A stretch of DNA of 64,000 bases from Paenibacillus puerhi (GTDB lineage Bacteria > Bacillota > Bacilli > Paenibacillales > NBRC-103111). A program made the position numbers and the translations under genes. How positions within the stretch are numbered: the stretch's first letter is position 1; the number at the start of each line of letters is the position of its first letter. A model generated the notes under the pieces. The model had not been told where the DNA came from. It ran no database searches and saw only the letters and a program-made list of their open reading frames with translations. Below are positions 63,506 to 64,000 of the stretch, in pieces. The stretch is from the NCBI RefSeq assembly GCF_009846885.1, contig NZ_WUWM01000005.1, positions 124,001 through 188,000 of the forward strand. Reading direction: 5' to 3'.

Positions 63506-64000
63506 ATGGAATTGAATGCTCATTCCGGATGTCATCAGCAGATCGTAACGATCGATGACGTCTTTTTTTCTTATGAGAACAAAACGGTCATCAAGGACCT
63601 GAGCTTCTCTGTTCTGGAGAGGGACTTTGTCGGCGTCGTAGGCTCCAATGGAGCCGGGAAGACGACGCTGCTCAAGATGATCGTTGGACTGCTCAAGCCG
63701 ACCCAGGGCCAGATCCGTCTCTTCGGGCAGCCGTTGTCCTCGTTTCGCGATTGGGAGCGGATCGGCTATGTGCCGCAGAAGAATGCGCTGAATCCGCTGT
63801 TCCCCGCGACCGTGAGAGAGGTGGTAACCTCCGGCCTGTATAACAAAAAAACGCTGCTGCGACGGTTAAGCGCCGCCCAGCGCAGCAAGGCGGACGATGC
63901 GTTATACGCGATGCGCATCGAAGATTTGGCTGACCGGCGCATCGGTCAATTGTCGGGAGGGCAGCAGCAGCGCGTTTTCCTGGCTCGCGCGCTCGTGAAC
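63506..64000 (+). CDS. znuC: Zinc ABC transporter ATP-binding protein (partial)
   Basis: First 165 codons; the gene runs off the window. Walker A VVGSNGAGKTTLLKM (about 46-60), Q-loop GYVPQKNALNP, signature LSGGQQQRVFLARALVN at the edge. N-terminal residues MELNAHSGCH are non-homologous to most ZnuC proteins. AAGGAG lies before ATG 63506, 33 bases after znuA. The permease gene should follow outside the window. Confidence 0.93.
   Translation, partial: MELNAHSGCHQQIVTIDDVFFSYENKTVIKDLSFSVLERDFVGVVGSNGAGKTTLLKMIVGLLKPTQGQIRLFGQPLSSFRDWERIGYVPQKNALNPLFPATVREVVTSGLYNKKTLLRRLSAAQRSKADDALYAMRIEDLADRRIGQLSGGQQQRVFLARALVN

Overview
The window is 64 kb of a moderately GC-rich, low-repeat chromosome from a Gram-positive, endospore-forming type of bacterium, most likely Paenibacillus or a close Paenibacillaceae relative. 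This is inferred from AGGAGG-type ribosome binding sites with many GTG/TTG starts, YesM/YesN-type two-component pairs beside LplB/LplC/lipoprotein sugar ABC transporters, a SpoIIM-family protein, a bacterial NO synthase, a DUF1450 protein, a T-box leader before methionyl-tRNA synthetase and two c-di-GMP-I (GEMM) riboswitches. I saw no rRNA, tRNA, CRISPR array, insertion sequence or prophage. The species call is inference.

Layout. 0-8.6 kb: the end of a discoidin-domain protein, a SanA/YdcF-like protein, then a tightly overlapping membrane protein-DUF4129-DUF4350-MoxR-DUF58 operon, a convergent SpoIIM-family gene and an RDD gene. 8.6-15.7 kb: YesM/YesN-type sensor kinase and AraC-type response regulator driving an LplB/LplC/solute-binding-protein transporter. 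15.8-24.5 kb: single genes: a decayed esterase, a Fur-box-controlled DUF1450 protein, an oxidoreductase, a membrane protein, a GEMM riboswitch with a 55-residue protein, a YhdH-type reductase, an MFS transporter, a CheY-like protein, a UPF0173 hydrolase, an acetyltransferase and NO synthase. 24.6-27 kb: a second GEMM riboswitch, a chemoreceptor and CheW. 27-30.7 kb: a heterodimeric ABC exporter. 30.8-36.4 kb: an envelope-related group: an LTA-synthase-like phosphotransferase with an IPT-like tail, an FHA/winged-helix regulator, a MurA-family enzyme with Asp in place of the catalytic Cys, DUF1294, an L,D-transpeptidase and Ndk. 36.5-44.4 kb: an APH-family kinase, an AraR-like regulator, and a divergent sugar ABC transporter with a GH43 enzyme and an M29 aminopeptidase. 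44.5-47 kb: a TagO/WecA-like transferase, and a small HTH regulator with an intramembrane-protease-like protein. 47.5-55 kb: a more AT-rich ABC transporter plus two esterases and an AraC regulator, preceded by a cre site. 55.4-58.3 kb: a TrpXYZ-like ABC system. 58.5-59.4 kb: an RHH-like/PIN toxin-antitoxin pair. 59.7-64 kb: YidD, a T-box with metG, and a Zur-box-controlled zinc ABC transporter running off the end.

The window is dominated by carbohydrate import (three complete transporter sets, each with its own regulator, two with catabolite-repression sites), envelope synthesis and metal homeostasis, with much RNA-level control (two c-di-GMP riboswitches, one T-box, many intrinsic terminators). 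The items most deserving a second look are the Asp-type MurA next to an FHA regulator, the c-di-GMP riboswitch upstream of an unrecognised 55-residue protein, the HTH/EEGVR membrane pair under a large palindrome, and the membrane-reduced LTA-synthase/IPT protein.
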